64,000 bases of DNA from Turritopsis dohrnii. Taxonomy: Eukaryota > Cnidaria > Hydrozoa > Anthoathecata > Oceaniidae. The DNA lies in NCBI GenBank assembly GCA_027922465.2, contig BQMF02000488.1, positions 62,001 to 126,000 of the forward strand. Reading direction: 5' to 3'. A program made the translations under genes and the position numbers. The notes below the pieces were generated by a model. That model ran no database searches, was not told the origin of the DNA, and saw only the letters and a program-made list of their open reading frames with translations. Of this stretch, positions 32,808-45,527 are shown piece by piece; position 1 is the first letter of the stretch; every line of letters begins with the position of its first letter.

Positions 32808-35800
32808 TCAATAACGTAATCCTGTTCTCCTACTGCGCGCGATTTTACTGTCCCCGTCGCTCCAAGACTTGGACTTTTTCGCGAATAATTTTAACTCTTG
32901 GTTGAATTTTGGGTCTATCATTTCGCGATAGCTTTCCGGTTCACAAAATCCCTGAAACAAAATTCTTTGACTAATACATAAACATTGATACAATTGGATA
33001 TGACTGTTTTGCTAATGTTCTTAAACATTATCAAAACTAAAAAACCCAATTCAGTTAAATAACATGTCGGCAGCATATAATTCCAACTTTTTCTCACAAT
33101 CGCAACTATGTAAGTAATAATGTTTCGTTTTTCTCACGTTATCAGCAGAACCTTACCTTTTTCTTTTCGAAGAATTCTTTGTATCCACCCTCTAGAAGAT
33201 ACATCTCCGGATAATACAGTTGAGGGTATGAGCACTGATGGACGTCGCGATCTTGATTTCTTAAAAATCGACACCTGAAAAATAAATACCACAAAATATT
33301 GAAATGGTTTTCTTTATAAATTTACTACTCTCTTGGATGATTAGATTTTTTGTCTTTTATTGTATCCACGGCTGATACACCGATTAATTTTCACCAAATA
33401 CAAATTGCCGAAAATGATCGATAGAACTCTAAAAATTCAAATAGCCAACCAGACTTTGTGATTCAGGAACCGAAGGAAAAAATGTTTCAAGGCATACGGA
33501 AATACAGGAATTGAATGTAAGATCCAAATCAGCAAACATCATCGTTTGGACGAAAACTTTCGTTCGTAATAAATAAGTTTCGAAAAGGAGAAAGCCCTTT
33601 GTATATACATACATAGCTGGTCCACGTTTGGACGAGAACTCGCAATGAAAGACGAGTATTTGTCGTTTATCTTTCGCCACTTTCGGTTCTTTTAAGAACT
33701 TTTCGTACATCACCTCCTTCTGGTAGATGTTGATGGCTCCCTAAAACAACAATTATCATAATAAACAATCAAAACAAACAAAAGTAAAAAAAACCTTCAA
33801 TTGTTACTTACCTTTATATGCCCTCCTTCAAATTCATAAGGGTACCGACAGTCGATAACATGGACTTCATCAACCATGTCATTGTACGTGCCATTCAAAA
33901 CATCTGCCAACTGAAAAGAAAAAATGATAATTGATCATAAAATATAAAGCGTGGTTGAGTTACTAGTTGTCACCATATAAAGAAGGGATAGTTACCGTTT
34001 CGGGTGTAATTGCTTTCAAATCGGGATGTTTGGATTCAGATGTAGGTAAGCAATATTCCTGAAACACAAATGAAAAGCTATCATGAAAATTTGAACATGA
34101 CAACAGAAATGAACTTAAACTATAAACTTATTCCTACCCGTGATTTATCACCGACTAAATTTTTGTCATCCATGTCTACACAAAATGTGAAATGGATTAA
34201 AAGCAAATACATTTTTTGAATCACAATCTCAAATGTTAGCGCTAGCTTCTGATATTCTAAAATGTTCTTAAGTTATCTTATTATTACATGGTCAATCCTG
34301 TTTCATCATCAAAACTTTATTTACTCCGCTGTGTATGTGAAGTTCAAGGAAATTATTTACCAAAGTTCTCTGAGACTTTAAAGTTCTTTTTGAGACTCCA
34401 CTATAGGTTCTGTGACTGTATAGAGTGACGTATTTGAGAAATACTGACCTAATAACTTGGTGATATCCACACTTGGAGACTTCGTAGTATGGGTATCAAA
34501 AGATTGAGACCGTGTCAATGCTTTGCATTTCAGAGGAGCAGCCGGTTTTGAGTTCTATATCAAACACAATATAAGAATAAACTTTTCAAGGTTACACCTA
34601 GGTCTTCAGCCAGCCCTTCATTATGAAACCATAAAACTTTTACTTCGAGCTTTAAAATATGCTGCTTACCTGTTGTTGCGTAGACTGGATGACTGGGTTG
34701 ACATTAAAAACAGACTGACTTCTGAAGAGCCTAACAAAAAAAACTCTTGTCAGATGCGATAGTAAGGGCTATCACGTTAAACTTCATCAAATATTTTTTC
34801 ATATCAACAGCAAAACAGTATTTCATCAGGTAAAAGTAACAATATCAATTTTCCTTACCTAGGTTTCTTCTTGCGAGAGACAGGACTGGGACTGAAATCA
34901 GTAGATGGGTTATCTCTCTAAATTTATCAATATACAAAAATGTTGAAACAGTACATGCAATGCTTTATGTCATCATGGAAATATAAGTAGGAGATGAAAG
35001 AAGTTACCTTCACAGAGAAAGATTTCGATCTCTTCTGTCGAATTGGTAGCCCAACTGGTTTTGTGAAAACTGCTTTATCCTTAAAACAAAAATGAAACCG
35101 ATCAAATTCAACCATGCCCACAATTGTATTTTAGGGTGAAGTTCAAATTAAGTAGAGCTAATCAATTTGAGTCAGAGCAATAATAGACAAAGCAATTTTT
35201 TTTTAAAAAAAAAAAATGAAAAATGATTATCAAAACAATAACTTTAGAAATTTATACCTGATCATTTGATACTGGGCAAAAATTTTCTTTGTCTTCGTCC
35301 CCTACACTGGAATGACGTCTTGTGACTATTGGAGCTGCAATTAAGCCCATCAAATTAGATGGAACACTTGAAGAAAATTGGGTGAAACCCAACTCTGAAT
35401 CACGAGAAAGTTCATCAAAGAACCCATCATCCTCTTCAAGACTTTTGCATGGAAACTCGTCAAATACCTAAGAATGAAGAATGGAATTGTACTGGTTAAC
35501 ATAATTTTCATCTTGCATCCAAATAATTATGAAACATTATATCTTTATTTGGATATTAAACTTGTTTACAAAAGGGTTAATGCTATGACAAAGACATGTC
35601 CCCATTTAGCAATTCAGTACACAGCATAACAATGCTATATTTATGTTTGATGTTTTTGTTTGCTCAACAGCTTTTTGACACCCTCAAAATAAATAGATAA
35701 ATTTTCAGGTTTTTCGTTACATCTTGTAGACTATTGCATTATTTATTTATACTGCAACTTTGAATTCAGAATGTGACCTCTTCAGTATTACACAAGCAAA

Positions 35801-37949
35801 AGAGTGAGAAAATCCTGGAGCAAAGATTGATGCCAATTTGATACTCACTGTAGGGGCTGATAAGGATCTACCAGTTTTCATTTTTATGGCTTGGAAATTA
35901 CAATCTTCCAAATCAGGAAATTGATCAGACATTTCACATAAGGAAATATCGCTATGGTTTTCATCACCATTTTCAATGCAATCATTGAAATTCAATGGTT
36001 CCAAGGGCTTTCGAGGTATGACCTTAAACATGTTCAAACATTTATACTGATTGTGATACATTATGATGAATTGGAGTGAAATGAAATACAAAAAGAAACA
36101 TACAGGAGAAGAAAAACTTCTTTGAGACAGGATTCGTCTAAAACATTAGAACACGAAACAACATCTGAATTCATTTGTTTGCCATAAAGTACAAAATTTT
36201 AATCATTAATTTTATGAAAGGGACAGAGACAAAAATTTGCCTGACAAAAATTTGGTTATCTATATATATGTATTTATATGGTGAATTTATTTGGTATTTT
36301 GGAAAACATTGTTTCAAGGCTAAATATGAATGGTTGAAATATAAGTATATAGCAATTATCTCTAAATCATTGGATACATTGATTGGAAACATGAAAGCAC
36401 TGAACAACAGATTGCATATTAGCACCTTTTTCTTAAAATTACGACCTATCATAATTTCAAGAACAGTTGATACAAATTCAAAATCCTTTTCAAAATAAAT
36501 AACATTTGTTTAGATTTCATGAAACGTTGGGTTTAAATTTCATTCATTGTTTATTTTTAACTAGGGAGAAAAATACAAAAAAACAAACAAAGAAAAACAA
36601 AAGGATGATACTGGGAGATCGGTTATTAAGCTTATTATCAGATAGGAAAATATCCAACCACTTATGTCACCTATACAGCTATTGTTATCATTAAGTGGCA
36701 ATTAAAAGATAATTCATCTCATTCTTGAGAGATTATCAAAAACTGTAAATAGGTCAGCTGCATAAAAAAGTAAATGACACCTCTTCAAAAATGAATGTTC
36801 AAGAATACAATTGAGCAATGAATTGAAAACTAGTGACATTGCATTCAAGGGAATTCATGGTGATAAGAGGAAAGTGTTGATTATTTGCGTGGTTACCACT
36901 TTTTCAACAAACAATTATATGGAGTTGCTATGGCAATTAATAGGCAATCAGTATATTATCACGTCACTATAAACCACAAATTCTTGCTAAACTCAATTCA
37001 GGAAATTGTTTTTACTTTAAACATTTTATAAGTGGAACTTATGCAGGAAGCTCATTCTACAAGCGGAATTTGAAACAAAAATAACATTTTTTTAACCAAG
37101 AATCACATTGTATATTTTTAATGTATACTTCCTATCTAATTTTAATGATCATGCAATTCAAAAATTGTTTGTTCCAATCGAAAGAAAAAATACAAAATAA
37201 AACCATGCAATTTTCCAAAACCACAAGAACAATACAGTTATTATATTGTAATCAAATGTTAAGGAATGAAATCAAGATATAGAAATACCTTCTCATATTA
37301 AAAGATCCAGCTGATGATGCTGATGAAAGTTTCCTCCTGTTCCTAAAGTATACATCATCAAAACAGTAACAATAGCTTGTCTTGAAAGTACCCAAATATA
37401 TTATAAACAAACGTAAAAAGAAAAATCATATACTTGAGAAAAGTAGGATGTTATTTTTATTACTAGTTTGCAAACTTTACCTTATATTTTCCAAAGTAGG
37501 TGAATCAAAGTCTGGACACACTGTCAGAGGAGATTCAACTTCTATTCCTGCAAATGTTTTGAAAATTAATTAATTAAACAACTCAACAAAAAATGCAGAA
37601 CAAGAAAAATTTTTAACAAAAAAAAAACTCTGAAAATGTAACCTGATTCCATGGAGGAAGCAATATTGAATTTTTCAGGTGTTGGCGTTCCTGTTTCTGA
37701 AAGTGAAAGCCGTCTCCTTGGCGTTGACATTGAGCTAAAATTTCCATTTTTGATAATATATTGTATATATTTTAGTAGTTAGCTGAAATAAAAAGGTATT
37801 ACTTACCTAAGTTCAAGGTTGACTGACAATTCTGTCATCGGTGACATTAGTGATCTTTTATCAGCATTTCCAGTTGCAAATAAGTTGTTGCAAACAGAAG
37901 AAACTGTCTTGATAGGGAGAAATCCAAGTCTTTTAGGGTGATGTTCCAT
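32808..37949 (-). CDS. CDC25: M-phase inducer phosphatase, CDC25 family
   Basis: Dual-specificity phosphatase that activates cyclin-dependent kinases. Seventeen exons in phase (given high to low): 37949-37807, 37734-37643, 37547-37481, 37342-37289, 36137-36104, 36022-35849, 35467-35258, 35079-35008, 34917-34859, 34730-34670, 34554-34449, 34175-34138, 34058-33996, 33910-33812, 33740-33613, 33274-33157, 32951-32808; 553 residues. N-terminal regulatory part holds [28 protein letters not shown] and LFRSQS, phospho-site-like. Catalytic rhodanese-like domain: [50 protein letters not shown], active site [32 protein letters not shown], then [14 protein letters not shown]. The active-site loop has Lys where the family consensus HCEFSSERGP has Glu. 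The start ATG at 37949 opens the first exon; TGA at 32810-32808. Confidence 0.93.
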
Positions 37950-39610
37950 GATGAACAAATATGTATTGAAACTCCAAATTTAATACGATGTTATTATATG
38001 CTGAATATTTGAATGAAAATGACGGTTTTCCTTCTAACTTTGCTTTGCCAAACAGACCAGCTGTAAGAAGCAGTGTAGATGATTAGATTAAAACCTAAAT
38101 ATAAAAAATAAAACATATGAGCTGATGAGAAACATTTAACAAAACACCAGTCATTGTTGATTGCAAAAAGGAATAAATTATATAGATATTTTGTTTCTCT
38201 AATCCACAACAACACAAATACGATTTTCACATATATAACTACAAGAAATTGTTTTACTTAAAAACCTCAAGACAACTCTTCAGTAACTTATCTTATCTTA
38301 AATAAAAAGACTACACAACGTGAAGATATGTACCTAGCTTTGATGGAGAACAAAAAGCAAGACGTCAATGGAATGAACATTTTCAAACAACACCGCCAAA
38401 TATTTAGCCTGTATCCTGTGCTAGCTTGGTGTATATATTTTGAACCAAGCATAAAAGTCAAAAATTTAAGAAAAAAGAAAAGACCGTAATTCTCGAAAAG
38501 AAATTATGATAAAGCAAAGTAAATCTTTCGACATGAAAAAGTATAGATAAGTTTATATTAAAAATTTGTGCAAAATAAAAGAATAAACTTATTCCAAATC
38601 TTCTTTATTGCGATTACTTTGCCGCGGTTTATATCTTGTAGTCCAAGCTAATGCGAAGCTTGGTTAATTTTACGGTAAACGAAAAATTATTTACTCAGTT
38701 ATAATCGTAGTTACCTCTTAGAATAACTTTTAGATTTACTGAACAAACGAGGCATAAACAGTTCCCAGAAATTGATTTCGAAATTGTTGTGGAAATGGAA
38801 AGACGAATTACGACTTTCTTCTTCTCAAACAATATTATATAGGGTTTATGCACCCCATTTCGTTTCAGCACTCAGAAAAATCTGTGCTCATGTACTTAGG
38901 AAGCATGATTCAGTGTTATGGATAAAGGTTTTCATGATGCTTTATGAAGGTTTACAGCAGCAGGTGAAAAAGGAGATTTTTCAGGAAAAATATTGAGCAC
39001 TAATTCCACTTGGTGCCATTGCACATTCGTACCCCTGATGATTCTGATGCAGAATTGCATGAGGGGGTATGAAAGTGCAATAGTGTCAACTCTAGAGGGC
39101 GCTGCTGGCTGATTCAAACAAACTTTACGAAAACGGATTTCAAAGTGCTAGTGAGTTTTTGTTTTTGTAAAATTTGTCTTTAATTGTTCTCTTGTCTGCG
39201 AACCAAATAAAAGGACGAAATCTTGAAATTTATTAGAGGATAATATTATGTACCTATGAAGATGTGGTGTACATTATGGAACACTGTTTTGGACTTTAAT
39301 ACTTTCTGAAATTACTTTCATAAACATTAATACTTCCTTTTAACAATACAGGATTTGAATTTGGGTGGTACTAAGTGACACATGAGTCTTGAGACTTCTT
39401 TTGTTACACACCTGCTCTCTGCTTTCTGATCACGTGTATTTAAAAAAGGATCAATTCATTCATTAAAGCAGTCTTGTCATTTTATGGCGTGCGAGCACAC
39501 ACACACGTGCCCGCACACGCCTGAATCGTATTTGGGCGTGCGATTTTATTATATAAATAGCACCCTTAAATCACAACTTGTACTTGCAAAAATTTTTTTT
39601 TTTGGTCTTA
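37950..39610. other. CDC25 upstream region and dispersed repeat
   Basis: 5' flank of CDC25, no further coding exon recognised. A short (CA)n stretch lies near 39489. Sequence 39396-39450 (TTTTGTTACACACCTGCTCTC...TGATCACGTGT) recurs at about 52999-53045, so it belongs to a dispersed repeat family. Confidence 0.45.
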
Positions 39611-39730
39611 ATTCTCTCTTCCGACATTACGTCACGATTGAAAATCGGATTTGAAAAATGTCAAATCCGCCATTATGGAGGACAAACAAACCAATATTCG
39701 CAGTGGTGGTAGTAATACATCAATGGAAAA

Positions 39731-41325
39731 ATGGTAAATTTTTGTGCTGTGTACAACTGCTCCAACCGTTCGGATAGAGAAAGGGAAAAGTCATTTTATC
39801 GTTTTCCATCCGTTGTTGTCAACCAAGGTGAGGAAGGAGAAACACTATCAAAAGTTCGTATAGATAAATGGTTGAATGCCATTAAAAGGGTAGATTTGAA
39901 AGAAGAAAACTTGAAGTATTCTAGAGTATGCTCCGATCATTTCATATCAGGTAAGAAGGTGCAAGAAAAGTTAGTTTCCATTGTGTCAATCCATAAATTG
40001 TGTCTTTTACTTATAATATTACATTACTAGGTAAACCTTCCAAGTTATTCCAGAGTACCGATCCAGATTGGGTGCCATCATTAAAGCTTGGATATAATAA
40101 AACGAATGATCCCACCCGGCAAGATCGGCACAGAAGGTCAATAGAATGAGCAGCTAAAAAGCCTAAGAACTCTGATGTTCATTCTTTAACTGAACATGAT
40201 TCCTCACAATTACAACAGTCATGTTCTACCTCAACAAAGGATAATCTTGCTGATGATTATGAAATAGATTTTGGATCCACAGTAGTTATTGATTCTGATG
40301 TTAGTGCTTCTGTATCATGTGAATCTCAGACAGATTTAACTGGAAATTATATAGATACCATGGAGAAGGAACTCGTATCATTGCACACAGAGCTGTACGA
40401 CCTTAGAGAGAAAAATGTTTTAGTTGGAACACAAGAATGGTTCAGTACAGATGATAAAGTCCTCTTTTACACTGGTTTACCAAATTTAAAAGTGTTATGT
40501 CAAGTATTTGATCTAGTCAGTTCGGTGACTAACGAAAACAAGAACCATGCAATAACATGTTTTCAGCAGTTTGTGTTGGTACTAATGAGATTACGATTGA
40601 ATTTAACTGTTGTGGACCTTGGTTACAGATTTAGAGTTTCAAAATCTACTGTTTCAACAGTATTCTTGAAATGGATTGATATAATGTATGACAGACTGAA
40701 ATTTCTCGTTTTATGGCCGAAACGTGACGAATTGATTGCCACAATGCCTTTGTCATTTCGAAAATATTTTAAGACCAAAGTCGCTGTCATTATAGATTGT
40801 TTTGAAGTCTTCATTAACAAACCGCCAAATATTAAAGCCAGAAACTTTACATTTTCACAGTATAAACATCATAATACTGTCAAGTTCCTGATTGGTATCA
40901 GTCCCCAAGGTACCATAACATTTGTGTCAAATGCATGGGGTGGAAGAGTCAGTGACAAATACATTACAGAAAAAAGTGGGTTTTTGAAAAATCTATTGCC
41001 TGGTGACTTGATTCTGGCAGATCGTGGGTTCGACATTGCTGAAAGTGCTGCAATGTACTGTTCTGAAGTGAAAATACCAGCCTTTACTAAGGGCAAAAAG
41101 CAGTTATCAGGATTAGATGTTGAGACTACACGACGAATTGCATCCTTACGAATTCATGTTGAAAGAGTTATTGGGTTATTGCGCAATAAGTTTAAACTGC
41201 TACAAAGTATTCTTCCTTTGGACTACATGATTAGAAGGGAAGATGATTTAACCACCATTGATAAAATTACCAAAGTGTGTTCAAGTTTGACAAATTTATG
41301 TGACTCTGTGGTCCCCTTAGAGTAG
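39731..41325 (+). pseudogene. THAP-domain DDE transposase of ISL2EU element, one nonsense codon
   Basis: Exon 1 from ATG 39731 to 39950, intron 39951-40030 (GTAAGA...ACTAG), exon 2 40031-41325. The joined frame gives a complete THAP finger: VNFCAVYNCSNRSDRE, FYRFP, WLNAIKR, CSDHF then GKPSKL and DPDWVPSLKLGY. One in-frame TGA at 40147-40149 follows (RRSIE-stop-AAKKPK), then the frame stays open to the end. The C-terminal part (from 40360) is the DDE_Tnp_4 domain: [20 protein letters not shown] with [52 protein letters not shown] (third catalytic block), [16 protein letters not shown]. All catalytic aspartates and the late Glu of HVERV are present. The nonsense codon may be a single substitution or a sequencing error; the copy is otherwise intact. 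Confidence 0.85.
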
Positions 41326-41432
41326 CAAATCATGACTTGATTCCGAATTGACTACAGATTTCAAAAAACAGTACAAGAAAAAACAATGCTTTTAAACACA
41401 ACAACATTCTTATTTTTTATGCAGAGTACAAG

Positions 41433-43344
41433 TTAATGCTGTTTTGTCTTCTTACGCTGAAAATTCGGTAACTTTCTACAGTCTGGACAATACCATTTCC
41501 CTTTGGGTATTCTTGTTAACCTTAAACAGTCAATGTGAAACCATGAGATTTTACAAGTAGTATTGTCACAACCTATCATCTGATCTCCAGAATCCTTGCC
41601 CTCACAGTAACAATAAGTTGTTTCTTCATTGTCTGTACCATTGCTATTGTTGTCAATAATGCTTTGAACATCTGTATTCTTGTTACATGAAGGAGTTGTA
41701 TAATATTTTCCTACTAACTCAGGTAATATACATAATTTAAAAAATTGTTGTGCTTTTGGTATTGCTTCTTCCCAAAATGTTTTGTCTGGTAGTATTCTCT
41801 CTAAATGGTAATCCTTCTGTGTCCACAGATAGAAATCACAGTATTTCTTTTCTGTCACAAATAACTGACATTGCACCTGGTAATAGTAACTGTGTTTTGT
41901 GTTAAGTTTAACATGAATACCAGATCCTGTAAGACAAGTATTGGTAGTTTCCAATGCTTCAAAAATAAATTGATCTTTGTTACAAAATGGACATTTCACT
42001 TCTAAACATCCCTCTCCACAACAATCACAAAAGATAACTGAGTCTGGGCTAGCCCCCACAAATGGGTATTGTTTTGAAATGTAAAATCCACTGTCTCTAA
42101 TTTGAAAATTTTGATGTTCTTGTACCATCAATGAAGTATAACATTCAATGGCTTGTTTTTCATGACTGCAACCCCACTGTGTAGCTGCAGTTTTGAATCT
42201 TGAGTTCAAAGGATAACATATCTGTTTAATCAAACTTTGAGGTGGTTGAGCAATGTTTGCGTGACATGCACTGCGAAACCTAGAAGCAGTAACTCTTCCA
42301 GTTCTGAAATAAAACCATTTATTGCTATCAGCCTGTATACGAGTGGCCTTCTCAACATTAAACACGTGTTCTTCTGTGATTTCCATATTAATATTCTCAC
42401 AAATATCTAGTAATTCCTTGTAATTGCATTGAGCTGATTTACTATCATACAATTCAGATAAACATGGTGGATATGATTCAGTTATTAAAGTGGGCTGAAA
42501 CTGTTTACAAAACCCTGGTATAACTGAAAGAATAGCTGGTTTAGTACCACATTTACTTATCCCTTCAAAAAAAGTCATTTTTTCTGCTTCAGTAGGTTCA
42601 GCATACTTCTTTCTCTTCTTTTGTTGTGTTTGTACAACTTCACCCTGTACTTGGCAATCCAAATGCTTCTTCAACGTTTTTGGTGCTGAAAAATCAATAT
42701 CTTTCACTTCTTTGTATTCCACATTGCTGTAACCTGGTATCAGCCAGTATGCTTTTTCTTCAGTACACGTCTTTGAGTCCCTTAGTTTGACAGCAAATTC
42801 TATGTAAAAAAAGATGGCACCAACATGTGTACAACTCTCACCAAGACCAGCCATGCAATTGCAGTGGGCAGCCAATATCTTTCCTGTTTTCTCAACAATG
42901 ATCCATGGGGATAGTGGAGTTTCACTCATTTTTTGTGAATGTCTCACCTATATATACAGAAAGAAGTCATTATTCATTATTTGCAAAGGACTATGAAGTG
43001 CTACCATTCCTATAAATTACACTCACCCTGCCAGTCACAAGTATTCTACTTCCGAATTCTTTGGCATAAACATCCTTCACCCATCCACATACAAACTGGT
43101 TGTATGACTGTAAACTCTTATATGCCTTGAGTTCCTCAGCAGTCAAAGGACTTGGACTGAACAAAAAGTAGTTCACGATGTCTGGGTATGTTATAGATGG
43201 GTACATAGCTATATCTGAAGACATTTCATCTTTTTTAAGTAAGTATGGGTCAACATTAGATACAAGACTAATCTTTTCATTGTAACGTTTTTTCGCTTGT
43301 TGATCTAAACTTTTTAAATAAGCACTTTCGCTAGTTTTTTCCAT
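41433..43344 (-). CDS. SWIM-YqaJ-PHD protein of ISL2EU element
   Basis: Second gene of the element, convergent with the transposase. Two exons: 43344-43027 and 42947-41433 (intron 43026-42948, GTGAGTG...TATATAG), 610 residues, no stops. Order: a short N-terminal region; SWIM zinc finger HCNCMAGLGESCTHVGAIFF (about residues 130-150); YqaJ/lambda-exonuclease-like nuclease FYFRTGRVTASRFRSACH, THEK-type WGCSHEKQAIECY, VGASPDSVIFCD and CLEVKCPF (the PD-(D/E)XK core, Asp and Glu-x-Lys present), SYYYQVQCQLFV; C-terminal PHD finger YCYCEGKDSGDQMIGCDN, CKISWFHIDCL, WYCPDC. Known of ISL2EU elements; the nuclease probably assists recombination or repair of ends, which is inferred. The ATG at 43344 lies at the start of exon 1 with no upstream in-frame candidate. 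Confidence 0.88.
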
Positions 43345-43667
43345 CGATTATTTTAAGCACGTGCTTTCTTCGCGATTATTTACGTTTGTTGTTGTCCTCC
43401 ATAATGGCGGATAATTTATTCTTACAAAAACTGCATAAATTAATGACGTCGCTCGGAAGAGAGAATAGAATGGAAGATTGAAAAATTTACTCTATTTTGA
43501 TTTAACATAGCAACCGTTCGCAAGACAGTGTCCACTTCTTCATATTGACTGGCAAAATTCACTGACGAGTATATAGAAATATTGACCAATCAGAAACATT
43601 TTCACTGGGGAACATCATGTCTGCAATGAGTAGACACCGGCCGTTAGTGAAGATAAATCATATTTTA

Positions 43668-43753
43668 AAGGGAAATGGAAACTAAGATGCTTTTAAATTT
43701 CATTGAATAACACGAAAACGAGTGCTACTGGTCCCACTTATGTTAAGACTGAG
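43668..43753 (+). repeat. Interspersed repeat family, partial copy 2
   Basis: AGGGAAATGGAAACTAAGATGC to GGTCCCACTTATGTT matches the copies at 7671 and 45361 (the latter inverted); its right part is missing. Directly after it lies sequence (TTCAAACATGAAGAAGTGAG...GATTTCAACACC) that recurs in related form at about 53091-53165. Confidence 0.6.
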
Positions 43754-44029
43754 AATCACACACCTGAACTACGAAATAATAATAAATCACTAGCCTGGCA
43801 ATTTTTTCATTGACAAGACTGTATAAGAGAAATATTAATATCCATGACTCATTGAATAAGCAAAAGTTCAAACATGAAGAAGTGAGATTCGAATTTGAGC
43901 GCTGAGATTTCAACACCTAATAGCGCATTGCGCTATGGTGTTTGACCTGTATTACCCCCTGAATACTTTTTTGACACAAAGTAATACTTTCTTTTAATAA
44001 GACTTTCTATACCCCTGCAAGTCACATGA

Positions 44030-44335
44030 CCAATCACGTGTGAAAATGAGTAAGTAAGTAACTGAGAGTTTTTAGTCCTTGGGCTTCCATCCGTAACAGT
44101 TGGCACTTCTGCCCGATGACTGGTAACTAGTGATTGACTTACCGCCAGAGATATGTATAGCATTGCTCTAACCTGCACGAAGGCCAGTTTGCAGTCAGTC
44201 GATGGCTCCTAATGAGCTGATACCTTGCTTTTAAAGTGCATTGTTGGAGTGGAGTATCGAGATACAACATAAACTGGACTCGAACATGTGTCACAGTGGT
44301 CACACTCAAAGGTATTAACCACTAAACCATCCCTG
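44030..44335 (-). mobile_element. tRNA-derived SINE
   Basis: On the minus strand the head reads GGGATGGTTTAGTGGTTAAT, with RNA polymerase III A box TGGTTTAGTGG (44329-44319) and B box GTTCGAGTCC (44285-44276), about 34 nt apart as in tRNA genes. It lacks a credible full tRNA fold and runs on into an unrelated body ending in a TTACTTACTTACT tail near 44055-44045. That is the structure of a tRNA-derived SINE. Confidence 0.75.
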
Positions 44336-45360
44336 CACAATCAATCATTAGAATTTATGTTGGCTATGCATATTCCCACGTTGACTAGGTTTGTTGACAA
44401 TTTTTACAACGATCTTTAAGACATTTTGAGTAAACATGAGGGACGGCCTCCTTTGTTTGAATAATTGAGGCAGACTAGAGGAGAAAACCTTGGTACCCCA
44501 TCATGTTCATTCCTCAGACCAGAAAAAGTATTATTTTCCATGTATATAGTATTATTTTGGAAAAAAGTACAACTTTGTGAAAAGAAAGTGTTATTTTGCT
44601 TAGAAAGTATTATTTTGTGAAAAGATAATTGTATATATATTTTCCTCTGCTCTGTAGTGCAATTACCTTGCATAGTCTGTTAATGAGTGATCTCTAGACA
44701 CTGAAGAGGGGATGTGTGAGGTTACCTTTAATTTAAAAGATGTTGGTTAAATTTATACAATTAATTTATACGAAATTGGAAATACCTCTGTCATAGCACA
44801 TATGTAATTCCACACACTCTTTAGATAAGTTGAGCAGAGTTTGAATTAGCCGTTCGCAAATTGCGATCGCACTTTGACGTTTTGCGAGCACTCTTTTACA
44901 TTTTTCTGAAAATTGCGAATAGTCAATAATATTTTACAACTCTTCTTTTGCATACTTCAATAAAATAGGAAGTTTTAAAACACAACTAAAGGCTGTAATT
45001 CACCTTCGTTTTTTAATGATTATTGAAAAAATGAAAATATATTCGATAAAATTGCGCTAGCGCTCACTATAACACACCTAGAGTAGGTTAATACGCGCTT
45101 TTAATCGACATGTAGCTCGCTATAACGCTCCTAAATTTGTGTTTTTTAATGTTTAGCTCTCGAAATATTTGTGATTTAGCCATAACTCAGTCTTCTCATT
45201 ATGAGGCACGCGACCGCGCTAGCGCTTGCTACACAACGCTCCTAGAGCTTAGTTAAGATGCTCTTCAAAAACATGCTCAACTTATTTTATTAGTTTTCAT
45301 GGCTGACAATGAAGGATAACTTAGGTATATTAAGTGATTATTCACCATTATGCTGTTGCT

Positions 45361-45527
45361 AGGGAGAACGGCCACCGTTGCTAAGGTAATTTTGAAATTT
45401 CCTTCGTTACGTGAATTCATTTCTTCATCTAGCGAAAGAATATGAAAACGGCAGTGGTACCAGCAGGACTCGTTTTCGTGTTATTCAATGAAATCAAAAA
45501 GCATCTTAGTTTCCAGCTCCCTTTACA
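45361..45527 (-). repeat. Interspersed repeat family, copy 3 (inverted)
   Basis: AGGGAGAACGGCCACCGTTGC to CATCTTAGTTTCCAGCTCCCT is the reverse complement of the copy at 7671-7856, including GTTATTCAATGAAAT and AAGAAATGAATT-like internal stretches. Flanking TTTACAATAAAAGTGAAA also resembles the flank of copy 1, so the element may extend further. Confidence 0.65.

Larger units (their letters stand above)
39611..43466. mobile_element. ISL2EU-type DNA transposon, essentially complete
   Basis: ATTCTCTCTTCCGA at 39611-39624 is exactly inverted at 43453-43466, and a second 19-bp repeat CCGCCATTATGGAGGACAA (39667-39685) is exactly inverted at 43392-43410. Two convergent genes fill the interior: a THAP/DDE transposase (+) and a SWIM-YqaJ-PHD protein (-). 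That pair is the known gene content of ISL2EU (IS4EU) elements in animals. About 3.86 kb. The target duplication is too short for me to fix. Confidence 0.88.

Noticed and set aside
36175..36694. Open frames on both strands within the long CDC25 intron
   Set aside because: AT-rich chance frames with no conserved motif; they fall between CDC25 exons at 36137 and 37289.
38772..38996. 74-residue frame upstream of the ISL2EU element
   Set aside because: No motif, and a 5'-flank position without splice context.
44276..44340. Functional tRNA gene on the minus strand
   Set aside because: A and B boxes are present but arms do not pair as a cloverleaf and the sequence continues into a SINE body.
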